Positions 1 to 8,585 of a stretch of 34,219 nt of DNA are shown here, piece by piece. The DNA comes from Planctomycetales bacterium (GTDB taxonomy: Bacteria; Planctomycetota; Planctomycetia; Isosphaerales; Isosphaeraceae), in assembly GCA_027451885.1 (NCBI GenBank), contig DAIDHX010000135.1, positions 1-34,219 of the forward strand, written 5' to 3'. Every line of letters starts with the position of its first letter. Positions within the stretch are counted from its first letter, which is position 1. Position numbers and translations under genes: made by a program. Under the pieces are notes generated by a model. It was given only the letters and a program-made list of their open reading frames with translations, ran no database searches and was not told the origin of the DNA.

Positions 1-270
1 GTGGCCCCCGATCGCGGCGGCGACGATCTTGCCCGCGCGATGCGAGGCCGTGATCGCCCCAGCCAGCCGGTTGAGAGCCGACGCGCCCAGCAGCGGCGGC
101 AGGCTTTCGAGCAGCGCGGCGATGGTTGCCCCAGCCGGCAGGGGGCGCCCAAGATCGCGCAGGCTGACCTTGCTTGGGCGATCCGCCAGCGGCTCATAGG
201 CCAACCGCGTCAGATCGACCCGCGCTTGCGCATGGAGCGCGGGATGCGTGCCATTCCGCTGGCTGCTCAC
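1..270 (-). CDS. Unrecognised protein, N-terminal 90 residues only (runs off left edge)
   Basis: An open minus-strand frame starts at a GTG at 270 and is still open at base 1, so only the first 90 residues are visible. An AAAAGGA Shine-Dalgarno-like sequence lies about 7 nt upstream of the GTG, inside the end of lpxK, and supports this start. The gene begins 12 nt after the lpxK stop, so it is probably co-transcribed with it. The visible part has no signal peptide or membrane segment. It ends in a Gly/Ala-rich run, GKIVAAAIGGH, which could be the start of a Rossmann-type nucleotide-binding region. I cannot assign a family with confidence; a deoxyhypusine-synthase-like fold is a weak thought only. 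Confidence 0.6.
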   Translation of the reverse strand, partial: MSSQRNGTHPALHAQARVDLTRLAYEPLADRPSKVSLRDLGRPLPAGATIAALLESLPPLLGASALNRLAGAITASHRAGKIVAAAIGGH

Positions 271-282
271 CTGAAATCCTTT

Positions 283-1347
283 TCACGATGAGGATGGGTG
301 CTCGCCGAGCACCCGGGCGACGGCCGCCTCAAGCAGATCGGCTCCGGACAGGCACTCCAGGCCAATCCGAAGCGCGAACAAAGGCGCATGGCCGAGCCGT
401 TCACACCGGATCTTGACCAGATCCTTCTGGGTGGTCAAGACGAGATCCGCGCGGGTCTCGATCGCGAATTCCTCAAGTTTGCGCAAGTCGCTTGCGGAGT
501 AGGGGTGATGGTCAGGAAACGCGAGCATGGGCGGATCGCGGCCGATGAGCCCGGCGAGCGTGCGCCTGAAGCCCTCCGGATTGCCGATGCCGCAGAATGC
601 CGCGATCGATTGATCCCTGAGCCCCGCGAGCGGCATGGTCGACTCGAGCGCATTCACCAGGGCGACAGGAGCGTGCCGGGCAAGCACCCAGGGCCGCTCC
701 CCCGCCTGCGCTGTCACGATCCTTCGAATCTCGTTCCGCGCAGACTCGTCCACCAGATCCGCGCGACTGAGTACAACCACCGACGCACGTCTGAGCGACC
801 GCAAAGGCTCGCGCAAGAGCCCGCGCGGAAACATCCTGCCCGCGCCAAAGGGGTCAAGCGCGTCGAGCAGCACGAGGTCGAGATCGCGCTCGAGCCGGCG
901 ATGCTGGAAGCCGTCGTCGAGCACAAGAACCTGCGATTCGAGCTCCTCCACCGCCGTTCGCGCCAGCAGCGACCGATCCGCACCCTGCAAGTGCGGGACG
1001 TCGGGCAGGTTCTCCTCAAGCACCGTGCCCTCGTCGTTGAGGCCGGTGTCGCCGCCGTAGCCGCGGCTCAGGATTGCGACTCTTAGCCCGCGCGCACGGA
1101 GCCTGCGCGCAACCCACTCAACCATGGGAGTTTTGCCCGTGCCGCCGAGCGTGAGATTGCCCACCGAGATCACCGGCACGCTGGCCCGGTAGGTGCGCAG
1201 ACGCCGGCGGTCGTACGCCCGGTTGCGTGCGGCGACCGCCAGGCCGTATCCCAGCGAGACGACCCCGAGCCCAAGCCGGGCGCACGCAGCGCCCGGGCCC
1301 GGCTCGACTCCTCGAACCACCCGGCCATACCAGGCCCGGTCGATCAT
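283..1347 (-). CDS. lpxK: Tetraacyldisaccharide 4'-kinase (lipid A 4'-kinase) LpxK
   Basis: LpxK phosphorylates the 4' position of the tetraacyl-disaccharide 1-phosphate to make lipid IVA, a late step of lipid A synthesis at the inner face of the cytoplasmic membrane. The 354-residue protein has the family features in order: a hydrophobic N-terminal segment (about 20-40), the P-loop region [13 protein letters not shown] (62-74), SRGYGG (94-99), the family motif DDGFQHRRL (144-152), [12 protein letters not shown] (171-182), and a C-terminal TTQKD. Length is normal for the family. The ATG at 1347 lies 5 nt after the isocitrate dehydrogenase stop, suggesting one transcript. Its presence indicates that the organism makes, or at least encodes, lipid A. 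Confidence 0.93.
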   Translation of the reverse strand: MIDRAWYGRVVRGVEPGPGAACARLGLGVVSLGYGLAVAARNRAYDRRRLRTYRASVPVISVGNLTLGGTGKTPMVEWVARRLRARGLRVAILSRGYGGDTGLNDEGTVLEENLPDVPHLQGADRSLLARTAVEELESQVLVLDDGFQHRRLERDLDLVLLDALDPFGAGRMFPRGLLREPLRSLRRASVVVLSRADLVDESARNEIRRIVTAQAGERPWVLARHAPVALVNALESTMPLAGLRDQSIAAFCGIGNPEGFRRTLAGLIGRDPPMLAFPDHHPYSASDLRKLEEFAIETRADLVLTTQKDLVKIRCERLGHAPLFALRIGLECLSGADLLEAAVARVLGEHPSSS

Positions 1348-1352
1348 CGGCG

Positions 1353-2447
1353 TCAGTCGCCCGCGTTCATCGCGTGGATGATCGCCTTGGCCATCTCGAG
1401 CGTGCCAACCGCGGTCGGGTCGTTGCGGTCAGGCTTCATGTCGTAGGTGACGTTCTTGCCTTCCTTGATTACCCGTGCCACGGCCTTTTCAAGCCGCGCG
1501 GCAGCCGCGGACTCTCCCATATGCTCGAGCATCAACACGGCCGAGAGAATCAGGGCCGTCGGGTTCATCTTGTACTGCCCCTTGTACTTGGGCGCTGAGC
1601 CGTGGGTCGCCTCAAATACCGCTCCCGCCTCGCCGACATTCGCCCCAGGCGCCACGCCAAGGCCACCCACCAGCCCCGCGCACAGATCCGATACAATGTC
1701 GCCGTAAAGATTCGGCAGCACCATCACGTCGTAAAGCTCGGGCTTCTGCACAAGCTGCATGCACATGTTGTCAACAATGCGATCCTCAAACTCGATGTCG
1801 GGATAGCCCTTGGCAACCTCACGCCCGACCTCGAGAAACAGCCCGTCGGTGAACTTGAGGATGTTCGCCTTGTGGACCGAGGTGACCTTTTTTCGCTTGT
1901 GCTTGCGCGCGTAATCAAGTGCATACTTGACAATACGCCTGGTGCCTGTGATCGAAATCGCCTTGATCGTAAGCCCGGAATCCGGCCGGATCGTCTTGCC
2001 GTTCAGACGCTTGATCGTGTCGATCATCTCGGCGGTTTCCGGCTTGCCCTGCTCGAACTCGCAGCCGAAATAGAGGCTCTCCGTATTCTCACGGATGATC
2101 ACCAGATCGACCTTGGTCCCTGAGAAGAAGGTGCGCACGCCATCGTAGAGCTTGCAGGGGCGTACGCAGGCATAAAGATCGAGCGCGTGGCGCAGGTGGA
2201 CGTTGACGCTGCGGAATCCGGTACCGACGGGGGTGGTCACGGGGGACTTGAGCGCGACTTTGGTGCGGCGGCAGGATTCGATCACGCTGTCCGGCATGGG
2301 CGTTCCAAGCCGGGCCATCACGTCCACGCCCGCTTCCTGTTCGTCCCACTGGATCTGGACGCCGGTCGCCTCGACGCACATTTTGGCGGCCTCAGCCAGT
2401 TCCGGCCCAACGCCGTCGCCCAGAATCAAGGTGACTTCATGTTTCAT
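1353..2447 (-). CDS. NAD-type isocitrate/isopropylmalate dehydrogenase family (probable isocitrate dehydrogenase)
   Basis: Predicted beta-decarboxylating dehydrogenase of 364 residues, most like NAD-dependent isocitrate dehydrogenase (isocitrate to 2-oxoglutarate, TCA cycle, cytoplasm). Visible motifs are [10 protein letters not shown] at the N-terminus, [25 protein letters not shown] (metal- and substrate-binding region), the classic [19 protein letters not shown], and [13 protein letters not shown]. The MKHEVTLIL start was chosen because alignment-typical sequence begins there; the frame stays open upstream to about 2549, but that part looks non-coding. It is the first gene of a tight minus-strand group with lpxK, an unusual metabolic partner. 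Isopropylmalate or homoisocitrate dehydrogenase is possible, but IRENTES and the length fit isocitrate dehydrogenase better. Confidence 0.85.
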   Translation of the reverse strand: MKHEVTLILGDGVGPELAEAAKMCVEATGVQIQWDEQEAGVDVMARLGTPMPDSVIESCRRTKVALKSPVTTPVGTGFRSVNVHLRHALDLYACVRPCKLYDGVRTFFSGTKVDLVIIRENTESLYFGCEFEQGKPETAEMIDTIKRLNGKTIRPDSGLTIKAISITGTRRIVKYALDYARKHKRKKVTSVHKANILKFTDGLFLEVGREVAKGYPDIEFEDRIVDNMCMQLVQKPELYDVMVLPNLYGDIVSDLCAGLVGGLGVAPGANVGEAGAVFEATHGSAPKYKGQYKMNPTALILSAVLMLEHMGESAAAARLEKAVARVIKEGKNVTYDMKPDRNDPTAVGTLEMAKAIIHAMNAGD

Positions 2448-2624
2448 CGATCCGAACTCTCCGCACGAGCATTCACGGGTCGTCGTTTGCATGTGCCCCG
2501 TGAACGGATATGATTCTAGGAGCCAAGGCCCCAACCCGACCCAAGGCACGACGATAACTCGCGGCGGTTAAACACGTCAATCGCCGCTCGGCGGCCGGGT
2601 CGTTGGAGCGCAAGCGCGTTTCGA

Positions 2625-2957
2625 ATGAGTTTTGCCGTGATTGAGCCCCCAGGCGCAGATCATCCGCTTGTTTCTCACTGGCTGGAACGGCATCGCCATC
2701 CCGCGAGCTTCGCGCTCCACATGGTGGGTATACCGCCCACGATTCTGGGCGTTCTGCTCATGCCTGTGTATTTGCTTTTGCTGTCGCCGCCGATTTTCTT
2801 CTTCGCCCTGGGGCTTTTTCTGGGCGGGTATCTGCTGCAATTCGCCGGGCACTGGGTCGAGGGCACCGACCCGGGCGAGGTGATCGTCTTCAAGCGTTGG
2901 CTGGGCTTGCCTTACGTCGAATTTCCGCAGCCGCGGCCAGCCCGTGCGCGGGGCTAG
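2625..2957 (+). CDS. Mpo1-like / DUF962 small membrane protein
   Basis: A 110-residue protein of the DUF962/Mpo1-like family. The yeast member Mpo1 is an Fe-dependent dioxygenase that alpha-oxidises 2-hydroxy fatty acids; bacterial roles are mostly untested. The sequence shows the family layout: an N-terminal WLERHRHPASFALHMVGIPP with conserved histidines, two closely spaced hydrophobic helices (about 38-72), then LQFAGHWVEGTDPG with the second His pair region. No strong ribosome binding site is visible before the ATG, so the start is less certain than the family call. It stands alone between the divergent isocitrate dehydrogenase and the 533-base spacer before the TolC-like gene. Confidence 0.75.
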   Translation: MSFAVIEPPGADHPLVSHWLERHRHPASFALHMVGIPPTILGVLLMPVYLLLLSPPIFFFALGLFLGGYLLQFAGHWVEGTDPGEVIVFKRWLGLPYVEFPQPRPARARG

Positions 2958-3490
2958 ATTCCGCGTCTCGCTCACGATTCGGAACCCTCGCGGCGGGAAA
3001 ACGAGGCCCGGAGCTGTCCCAAGTGTTTCACAGGCCGTGGGGCAAGGATGGACTGGCCGGTCGTGTGCGTTCCTGACACGATCGCCCCATCGTTCCGCGC
3101 GGCGCAGGGAAAACCCGGGGTATTTGATCTAGGACCGGAGCGAAAAATCGCTACAATCCGACCAATCGTTCAAGTCTCGCATGACGTCGATCCGATCACT
3201 TCCGATACGACGACGCTATGGACTGTGGTTCGAGAAATCCTGTCTCATTTCGTTCGTTGCAGGTCTTGAGAGTCGGTGTGGTTTTGTTGAGAGGGCCGGG
3301 CTCCTGTCATTTCCCGGGCCCGCAAGCTGTGGTGAGGGCTAAGCCTTGCGGGGCGGTCGATCGAGCGGCCGGTCGCAAGGATGAGGTCGAGCGGAGAGAG
3401 CGATCGTAAGCCGAGCCAGGAAGGCAAGGCGGGACCGCTTGGCCATCGTGCATCGTCACATGGCGAGAATTTAGTCAAGGATGGCTGGCC
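2958..3490. other. Intergenic spacer upstream of the TolC-like gene
   Basis: No convincing gene here; the short frames have no recognisable motifs. A TACAAT hexamer at 3152-3157 could be a -10 element but has no good -35 at 16-18 bp. An imperfect GC hairpin pairs GGGCCGGG (3293-3300) with CCCGGGCCC (3313-3321). The long spacer may hold a 5' untranslated leader for the downstream outer-membrane gene, but nothing matches a riboswitch that I recognise. Confidence 0.4.
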
Positions 3491-5902
3491 ATGCGCTTGA
3501 CCCAAGGCGGGAATCGATTGATTCGGGCGGTAACCCTGGCGGCCTGGCTGCTGAGCTCAGGCTGTCACAAACTGCCCTATATCGACGAATCCAAGCCGGT
3601 CCCCCATGAACCGACGGGGGACGCAGTGCTCGAGGATAAAGAGGTCAAACAGGCCGACTTTCTCCAGAGCGCGATGCCCACACCGATGCCGAAGATCGCC
3701 AAGCCGCGCACCACGAACGATCCCGAGGCGCAAGAAGTTTGGCCGATGACGCTCCAGGAAGCGATCCGGATCGGTCTAAGCAACTCCGAGATCGTCCGTG
3801 TGATCTCCTTCGGCGCCCAGGGTATTCCGATCGGCGGCTTCGAGCCCACGCCTCTCAACACAGGTGCGAGTGCGGGCGTGGCCAGCTCGCTCGGTTCGGG
3901 CACGCTGCAATCGATCTATGATCCCGCGATTCTCGAGACCCAGATCGCATCCGCGCTTTCGAACTTCGATACGGCCCTCACCACCAGCTTGCTCTGGGGC
4001 AACAACGTCACCCCATACAATAACGGCGTGCAGGGTGGTTCGCTCAGCCTGACCGGCACGCGGTACCCGGTCATCTCGGTGAACGACTCGGTGACCTTCC
4101 AGGCCGGCCTCTCGAAGCGGGCCGCCACGGGTGCGTTGCTCGGCGTGGTGCACAACGTCAACTGGTCGTATCAGAACAGCTCATTCCTGGTTTGGCCGTC
4201 GGCTTATACCACCAATACCCAGCTCACCTTGACCCAGCCGTTGCTCGGTAGTGCACCTTTGCCTGGGCAGGCGGCGGGCCCGCTGGTGGGTCTTGAGGCC
4301 AACCGGGCCACGATCGTGATCAGCCGGCTCAACGCCGACGCCGCCGTCTGGCGGTTCAAGGCGGAAATCATGGCTCACGTGCGGTCGGTGGAGCAGCAAT
4401 ACTGGAACCTCGCCCAGGCGCATGTGCAGCTCTGGAGCTCCGACCGGGCCGTGACGCTGGCCCAGGAAATCTACAATCGCGAGCAGGCGGAGCTCGTCGT
4501 TGGCCGCGGCACCGTGGCCGACGTCGCCGAGGCCGCCCAGCAGCTCGAACAGTTCAATCTCGACCTCGTGACCAAGACCTCGGACGTCATCACCACCGAG
4601 CGGCAGTTGCGGAACATCCTCGGCCTGCCGCCGGCGGATAATCGCCGCATCATCCCGGTCACGCCGCCGACCGAGGCCCGGCTCGAACCCGACTGGGAAG
4701 CCAGCCTCGCCCAGATGATCAATTTCCAGCCCGACATCGTGCAGCAGCAGATCCTGGTGCGCGTGGCCGAGCTCCAGCTTCTGCTCGCCCGCAACCAGCT
4801 CTTGCCGCAGTTGAGCTTGAACGCCCTCTACCAGTTGAACGGCCTGGGCCAGCAGCTCGACCAGGCGGAGGCGGTGATGACGGGTGCGACGCTCAAGGCG
4901 CTCGATCCGGTCATCGCCACACGGGAGCGGCTCTCGGGCCTCAACTCCAATCCTGGTAATTACAATAACTTTATTACCTGGCAGCTCGGGTTGACCTTCC
5001 AGATGCCGCTCGGCATGCGGTCGCCGCTGGCCAACGCCAGGCAGGCCCAGTACGTGCTGCTCCGGTCCAGGGCGTATCTGCAACAGGTCGTGCACCAGAC
5101 GACCCACTCTCTGGCCCGATTCTTCCTGGAAATCGACGCCAATTACAAGCAATTCAAGACGGCGTCGCGGCTCCGTGCCGCGGCGGCAACCCGGCTCGAA
5201 TCGCAGCGTGCCTTTTACGAGGAAGGCAAACTGGCGATCGACCGGTATCTCGACGCCGTGCGAATCTATGCCGGTGCGGTGGCCACCGAGGCGCAGTACA
5301 AGACCACGTATAACATCTCAATTGTCGCGCTCGAGGAAGCGAAGGGCACGTTGCTCGCATACGACAACATCGCCGTGGCGGAAGGCCCGCACCCGCGCAA
5401 GGCTTACATGCAGGCACGGGACATTCAAGCGGCGCATCGGCGGGCCTCGATCGCGCCTGACGGCCCCATGAATCCGCCGCGGACCGCCGGGCCCATGAAT
5501 CCCGACGCCGTGACGCCCAGCGCACCTCCTGGCGTCCCCACGCCGAACGTGTTCCCGCTGCCTGGCCCGGCCGGCCCGCTGGGACCGCGGCCCGAGGTCA
5601 TTCCGCCGACCTCGCCCGCTCGCCACTTGCCGGTCCAGACGCAGAACACGCCCGCGGCCGTCCCGGGCATGGATATCGCCGGCGCCCCCACTCGCGACGC
5701 CTCGGTGACGCCGAGCTCAGGCCCGGCGGCACCCGCGTCATCCCCCGCTGGCGGCGAGCCGCTCCCGGCCCTGCCCCCCAGCTCACCAAACCCAAACCCA
5801 ACCCCGGGTCCCAATCCTGGCTCCGGCCAGGCCGCAAACCGGGGTGACGATCTGCCTCCCTTGCCCGTCTCGATCGATCTTCCTCCCCTGCCCCCAGGCT
5901 AG
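3491..5902 (+). CDS. TolC-like outer-membrane efflux protein with proline-rich C-terminal tail
   Basis: An 803-residue TolC/OEP-family protein, expected to form the outer-membrane and periplasmic tunnel of a tripartite efflux or type I secretion system. Export is suggested by a basic and hydrophobic N-terminus ending LLSSGC (Cys25), a marginal lipobox. After a linker, WPMTLQEAIRIGLSNSE (84-100) is the typical OEP opening. Two long alpha-helical repeats follow, with SVEQQYWNLAQAHVQL and LARFFLEIDANYKQF as matching signature helices, separated by beta-rich segments. Residues from about 660 to 803 are an extra Pro/Gly/Asn-rich low-complexity tail, which makes the protein much longer than usual TolC (about 450-500). 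The start has AAGGA about 9 nt upstream. No inner-membrane pump or adaptor gene is adjacent, so the partner must be elsewhere. Confidence 0.85.
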   Translation: MRLTQGGNRLIRAVTLAAWLLSSGCHKLPYIDESKPVPHEPTGDAVLEDKEVKQADFLQSAMPTPMPKIAKPRTTNDPEAQEVWPMTLQEAIRIGLSNSEIVRVISFGAQGIPIGGFEPTPLNTGASAGVASSLGSGTLQSIYDPAILETQIASALSNFDTALTTSLLWGNNVTPYNNGVQGGSLSLTGTRYPVISVNDSVTFQAGLSKRAATGALLGVVHNVNWSYQNSSFLVWPSAYTTNTQLTLTQPLLGSAPLPGQAAGPLVGLEANRATIVISRLNADAAVWRFKAEIMAHVRSVEQQYWNLAQAHVQLWSSDRAVTLAQEIYNREQAELVVGRGTVADVAEAAQQLEQFNLDLVTKTSDVITTERQLRNILGLPPADNRRIIPVTPPTEARLEPDWEASLAQMINFQPDIVQQQILVRVAELQLLLARNQLLPQLSLNALYQLNGLGQQLDQAEAVMTGATLKALDPVIATRERLSGLNSNPGNYNNFITWQLGLTFQMPLGMRSPLANARQAQYVLLRSRAYLQQVVHQTTHSLARFFLEIDANYKQFKTASRLRAAAATRLESQRAFYEEGKLAIDRYLDAVRIYAGAVATEAQYKTTYNISIVALEEAKGTLLAYDNIAVAEGPHPRKAYMQARDIQAAHRRASIAPDGPMNPPRTAGPMNPDAVTPSAPPGVPTPNVFPLPGPAGPLGPRPEVIPPTSPARHLPVQTQNTPAAVPGMDIAGAPTRDASVTPSSGPAAPASSPAGGEPLPALPPSSPNPNPTPGPNPGSGQAANRGDDLPPLPVSIDLPPLPPG

Positions 5903-5941
5903 CCCCCTTCGGGGCGCAGCGCCATGATCGAGACGATCCCT

Positions 5942-5986
5942 GGGCGCGAGGAGCCGACAGCCGGCCCTCGCGCCCTCCTCATTTTT
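5942..5986 (+). terminator. Intrinsic terminator after the TolC-like gene
   Basis: A perfect 10-bp stem, GGGCGCGAGG (5942-5951) with CCTCGCGCCC (5966-5975), has a 14-nt loop and is followed by TCCTCA and a run of five T (5982-5986). It lies 40 nt after the stop codon. A smaller GCCCC/GGGGC hairpin (5902-5915) begins at the stop itself. Confidence 0.75.
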
Positions 5987-6068
5987 CCCCAGCCAGATCC
6001 CACGTTGACACAAGCCATCTCCATACGCTCATGAATCAAACTGCTCCCTGGTCAACCACCCCACTTAC

Positions 6069-6086
6069 TTGTTAAAACGTTGTTAA
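6069..6086. promoter_or_regulatory. AT-rich direct repeat TTGTTAA x2 upstream of the aldo/keto reductase
   Basis: Two copies of TTGTTAA (6069-6075 and 6080-6086) are spaced 11 bp start to start, about one helical turn, around a central AACGTT. They lie in an AT-rich island of a GC-rich genome, 110 bp before the reductase start. This fits a tandem regulator site or promoter region, but no regulator is known. A TTGACA at 6005-6010 has no good -10 partner. Confidence 0.3.
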
Positions 6087-6196
6087 TCAACTGGAATCTC
6101 GGGACACCGGGTGCGAAAATCGCGCCTGTCTCGAAAGGGCTGGGCGCGCGCCCGGCTCGTGTGCGGCTCGGCCTCTAGACGAAAGGACAGTCGGCG

Positions 6197-7420
6197 ATGA
6201 GCGGCTCGAATGAAACTGGCGCGCGCGATCTGGGTCGCCGCGAATTCCTGCTGGCGTCCGCCGGCGCGGCGGCGATTTCAGCCTCGGCGCTGGAACCGAC
6301 CCTGGGGCAGACCACGTCTACCAGTTCACTGCCGACCGTGACTCTGGGCAAGACAGGCGAGAAGGCCACCGTGCTTGGCATGGGCACAAGCTGGTCGCTC
6401 CAGCCCAGCTTTGTCCAGGCCGCGCTCAAGGCCGGCGTGCGCTATATCGACACCTCCGAAAACTACGAAAACACCCTGGCGGAGAAGGTTCTGGGCGACG
6501 TGCTTGAGCGCACCGGCATGCGCAAGGACGTCTATCTGGTCACCAAGAACGGCCGCGGCAAGGTCGGCGGCGCGGGTGCCCATGCCGCTTATGAAAAGCG
6601 GCTCACGGGCAGTCTCGACCGGCTCAAGACCGACTACATCGACTGCTACTACCTGCATGGGATCGAAGGCCGGGAGATCGGCCTGCTCAAGGATCCCGAC
6701 GTGAAGGCCGCCTTTGAGAAGCTCAAGAAGTCGGGCAAGATCAAGTTCTGCGGCTTCTCCTGCCACGACCGCCGCTTGCCGGAGATCGTCACCGCCGCGG
6801 CCGAGTGCGGCTGGATCGACCAGATCATGATCCAGTACAACTACCGCACGATGCTGGGCGACGATATCCGCCGCGCGCTCGACGCCGCCAGGAAGGCCAA
6901 TCTCGGCCTCGTCGCCATGAAGACCCAGGGGGGCGCTGGCGGATTCCGCGAGGTCAAGCCCTCGGGCAAGTTCCAGGAGTTCGTCGACAAGGGCTTCAAG
7001 AAGGAGCAGGCGGCGATCAAGACTGTCCTCGCCGAGGGGTTGATGCAGGTGGTCGTGAGCGAGATGACCAACCGCGACATGCTTCGTGAGAACATGGCCG
7101 CGTGCATGGCCCCCAAGCTGTCACTCAGGGAACAGGAGCAGCTCGAGCAGCACCGGCAAGCGACTGCCCATCTTTACTGCCACGGGTGCGGCCAGCACTG
7201 CGAGCCGGCGGCCGGCGGCGTGCAGGTCGCGGAGATTCTGCGCTATCTGCGTTATGACGAGGTCTACGGCAAGACCTCGCGGGCGCGTGAGCTTTATCGC
7301 GCGCTTCCCGAATCCGCCCGCGTGACCGACGCTTTGAATCTCAGCGCCGCGGAGGCCGCTTGCCCGCACGGCTTGCCCGTGGCGGCGTTGATCGATCGGG
7401 CGAGCCTGCGGCTCGGCTGA
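6197..7420 (+). CDS. Tat-exported aldo/keto reductase with C-terminal Fe-S-type cysteine motif
   Basis: A 407-residue aldo/keto reductase. The N-terminus carries a twin-arginine signal, LGRREFLLASAGAAAISASA, so the enzyme is probably exported folded with its cofactor. The AKR barrel follows, with the catalytic tetrad visible: Asp85 and Tyr90 (YIDTSENY), Lys117 (VTKNG) and His154 (YYLHG). The C-terminus has Cys328-X2-Cys331-X3-Cys335 and a later Cys389-Pro, like the ferredoxin-type [4Fe-4S] extension of some oxidoreductase AKRs. A purine-rich GAAAGGAC ribosome binding site precedes the ATG. Substrate is unknown; planctomycetes encode many Tat-exported dehydrogenases of sugars and related compounds, so a carbohydrate-derived substrate is a guess. 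It converges on yacG with only 14 bp between them. Confidence 0.85.
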   Translation: MSGSNETGARDLGRREFLLASAGAAAISASALEPTLGQTTSTSSLPTVTLGKTGEKATVLGMGTSWSLQPSFVQAALKAGVRYIDTSENYENTLAEKVLGDVLERTGMRKDVYLVTKNGRGKVGGAGAHAAYEKRLTGSLDRLKTDYIDCYYLHGIEGREIGLLKDPDVKAAFEKLKKSGKIKFCGFSCHDRRLPEIVTAAAECGWIDQIMIQYNYRTMLGDDIRRALDAARKANLGLVAMKTQGGAGGFREVKPSGKFQEFVDKGFKKEQAAIKTVLAEGLMQVVVSEMTNRDMLRENMAACMAPKLSLREQEQLEQHRQATAHLYCHGCGQHCEPAAGGVQVAEILRYLRYDEVYGKTSRARELYRALPESARVTDALNLSAAEAACPHGLPVAALIDRASLRLG

Positions 7421-7434
7421 TTCGAACCTGGGTC

Positions 7435-7641
7435 CTATTCCTCGTCGACCTCGATCGAGCCGTTGGCTTGCGGGGTCGGCGAGGGAGGAACTTCGGGGCC
7501 AGGGACCACATACTGGCCATCGATCCAGCGCCCCAGGTCAACCAGGCGGCAGCGCTCGGAGCAGAACGGGAAGGTGGGCCAGTCGGCGAGCGTGGGGGTC
7601 GAGAACGACTTCGAACAGATCGGGCAGCGTGCCTGGATCAT
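7435..7641 (-). CDS. yacG: YacG-family zinc protein (DNA gyrase inhibitor family)
   Basis: A 68-residue YacG-type protein with the full four-cysteine zinc site: CPICSKSF near the N-terminus and [21 protein letters not shown] after it. In E. coli YacG binds GyrB and inhibits DNA gyrase. The C-terminal tail is acidic, as in the family. The ATG overlaps the stop of the upstream zinc-ribbon gene in an ATGA arrangement, so translation is probably coupled. It is the last gene of the chaperone cluster. Confidence 0.88.
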   Translation of the reverse strand: MIQARCPICSKSFSTPTLADWPTFPFCSERCRLVDLGRWIDGQYVVPGPEVPPSPTPQANGSIEVDEE

Positions 7642-7937
7642 GTCGTGCTCGAGCCGGCCGCGGGCTTGGGTGTTTCTGTCCTGGCGGATTCGCCGCCGGA
7701 TGGTTTGGACTCGGGTGCCGGCGCGTCGGCCTTGGCGGCCTTCTTGTAAGAATCGCTGCGGTAGTCGGTCTGATAGAAGCCCGAGCCCTTGAAGAGAATC
7801 GCCGCGCCCGGACCGATCTTGCGCCTGAGCTTCTGCTCATGGCACTGGGGGCATTCGGTGCGGGGATTCGCCGTGATCGATTCGAAGGCTTCGAACTCGT
7901 GGCCGCAAGCGTCGCAAATATAGTCATATGTGGGCAT
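7638..7937 (-). CDS. FmdB-family zinc-ribbon protein
   Basis: A 99-residue FmdB-type protein. [18 protein letters not shown] with [13 protein letters not shown] (Cys pairs spaced for one zinc ribbon), then the typical [17 protein letters not shown], match the family closely. The last 30 or so residues are a Ser/Pro/Glu-rich disordered tail. The family is named for a putative regulator of formamidase genes, but its true role is unclear; it often lies beside grpE/dnaJ or DNA-repair genes. It starts 54 nt after grpE and overlaps yacG by 4 nt, so all three are likely one operon. Confidence 0.85.
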   Translation of the reverse strand: MPTYDYICDACGHEFEAFESITANPRTECPQCHEQKLRRKIGPGAAILFKGSGFYQTDYRSDSYKKAAKADAPAPESKPSGGESARTETPKPAAGSSTT

Positions 7938-7991
7938 GAATGGCTCTCGCTTCGAGCGTGACGCGGGGGCGAGCGGGCCTCCGCGCCCGGT

Positions 7992-8519
7992 TCACCTCTT
8001 CGGGATCGCGACCGAGACCTTGCTCGGCCGCAACACCCGATCCCTGATCCGATATCCCTTGCTGAATTCGGCAACGACCACGCCTTCGGGGTGGTCGCTG
8101 GTCGGTTCCTGGGCGATGGCCTCATGCAGGTTCGGGTCGAAGACCTGGCCCTGGGCTGTGATCGATTCGACGCCGTGCTTGGCGAGCACGTCGAGGATGT
8201 GCCGCTTGACCATGTCGAGCCCGGCGACGATTCCCTCCGCGCCCGCTGCGCGGCCGGCCTCGATGGCGCGCTCGAGATTGTCGAGCGGGTCGAGAATATC
8301 GCGGGCGAGCGAGCCCACGGCGTAGACCTGGTTTTCGTCGGCCTGCTGCCTGGCGCGCTTCTGGTAGTTGGCGAACTCCGCCCGCACGCGAAGCACCTGT
8401 TCCCTGGCCTCGGCGAGCTCCTTGCGCAGGGCGGCGGGATCTTCCCCACTGCCGTTTTCCGCCCCCCCCGCGCCTGCTTTCGCCGTCGATTGTTCGGGGT
8501 CCAGTGGCGACTGACTCAT
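7992..8519 (-). CDS. grpE: Nucleotide exchange factor GrpE
   Basis: A 175-residue GrpE, the cytoplasmic nucleotide exchange factor that releases ADP from DnaK. An acidic, low-complexity N-terminus is followed by a long helix or coiled coil (about 30-65, RKELAEAREQVLRVRAEFANYQKRARQQ), the region LARDILDPLDNLERAIEA, and the C-terminal beta domain with the hallmark GVESITAQGQVFDPNLHEAI and RPSKVSVA. Length is normal. It lies 66 nt downstream of dnaJ in the same orientation. The partner dnaK is not in this window. Confidence 0.95.
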   Translation of the reverse strand: MSQSPLDPEQSTAKAGAGGAENGSGEDPAALRKELAEAREQVLRVRAEFANYQKRARQQADENQVYAVGSLARDILDPLDNLERAIEAGRAAGAEGIVAGLDMVKRHILDVLAKHGVESITAQGQVFDPNLHEAIAQEPTSDHPEGVVVAEFSKGYRIRDRVLRPSKVSVAIPKR

Positions 8520-8585
8520 GTCTCTATACCTCGCTGCGTTCGGCCGGCCTCGATCTCCAGGGGCTGGCGTTCATCTCAAGGCGAG

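Noticed and set aside
7417-7430. tRNA T-loop-like GGTTCGAATC on the minus strand
   Set aside because: It lies at the convergent end of two genes, and no matching T stem, acceptor stem or anticodon arm can be formed.
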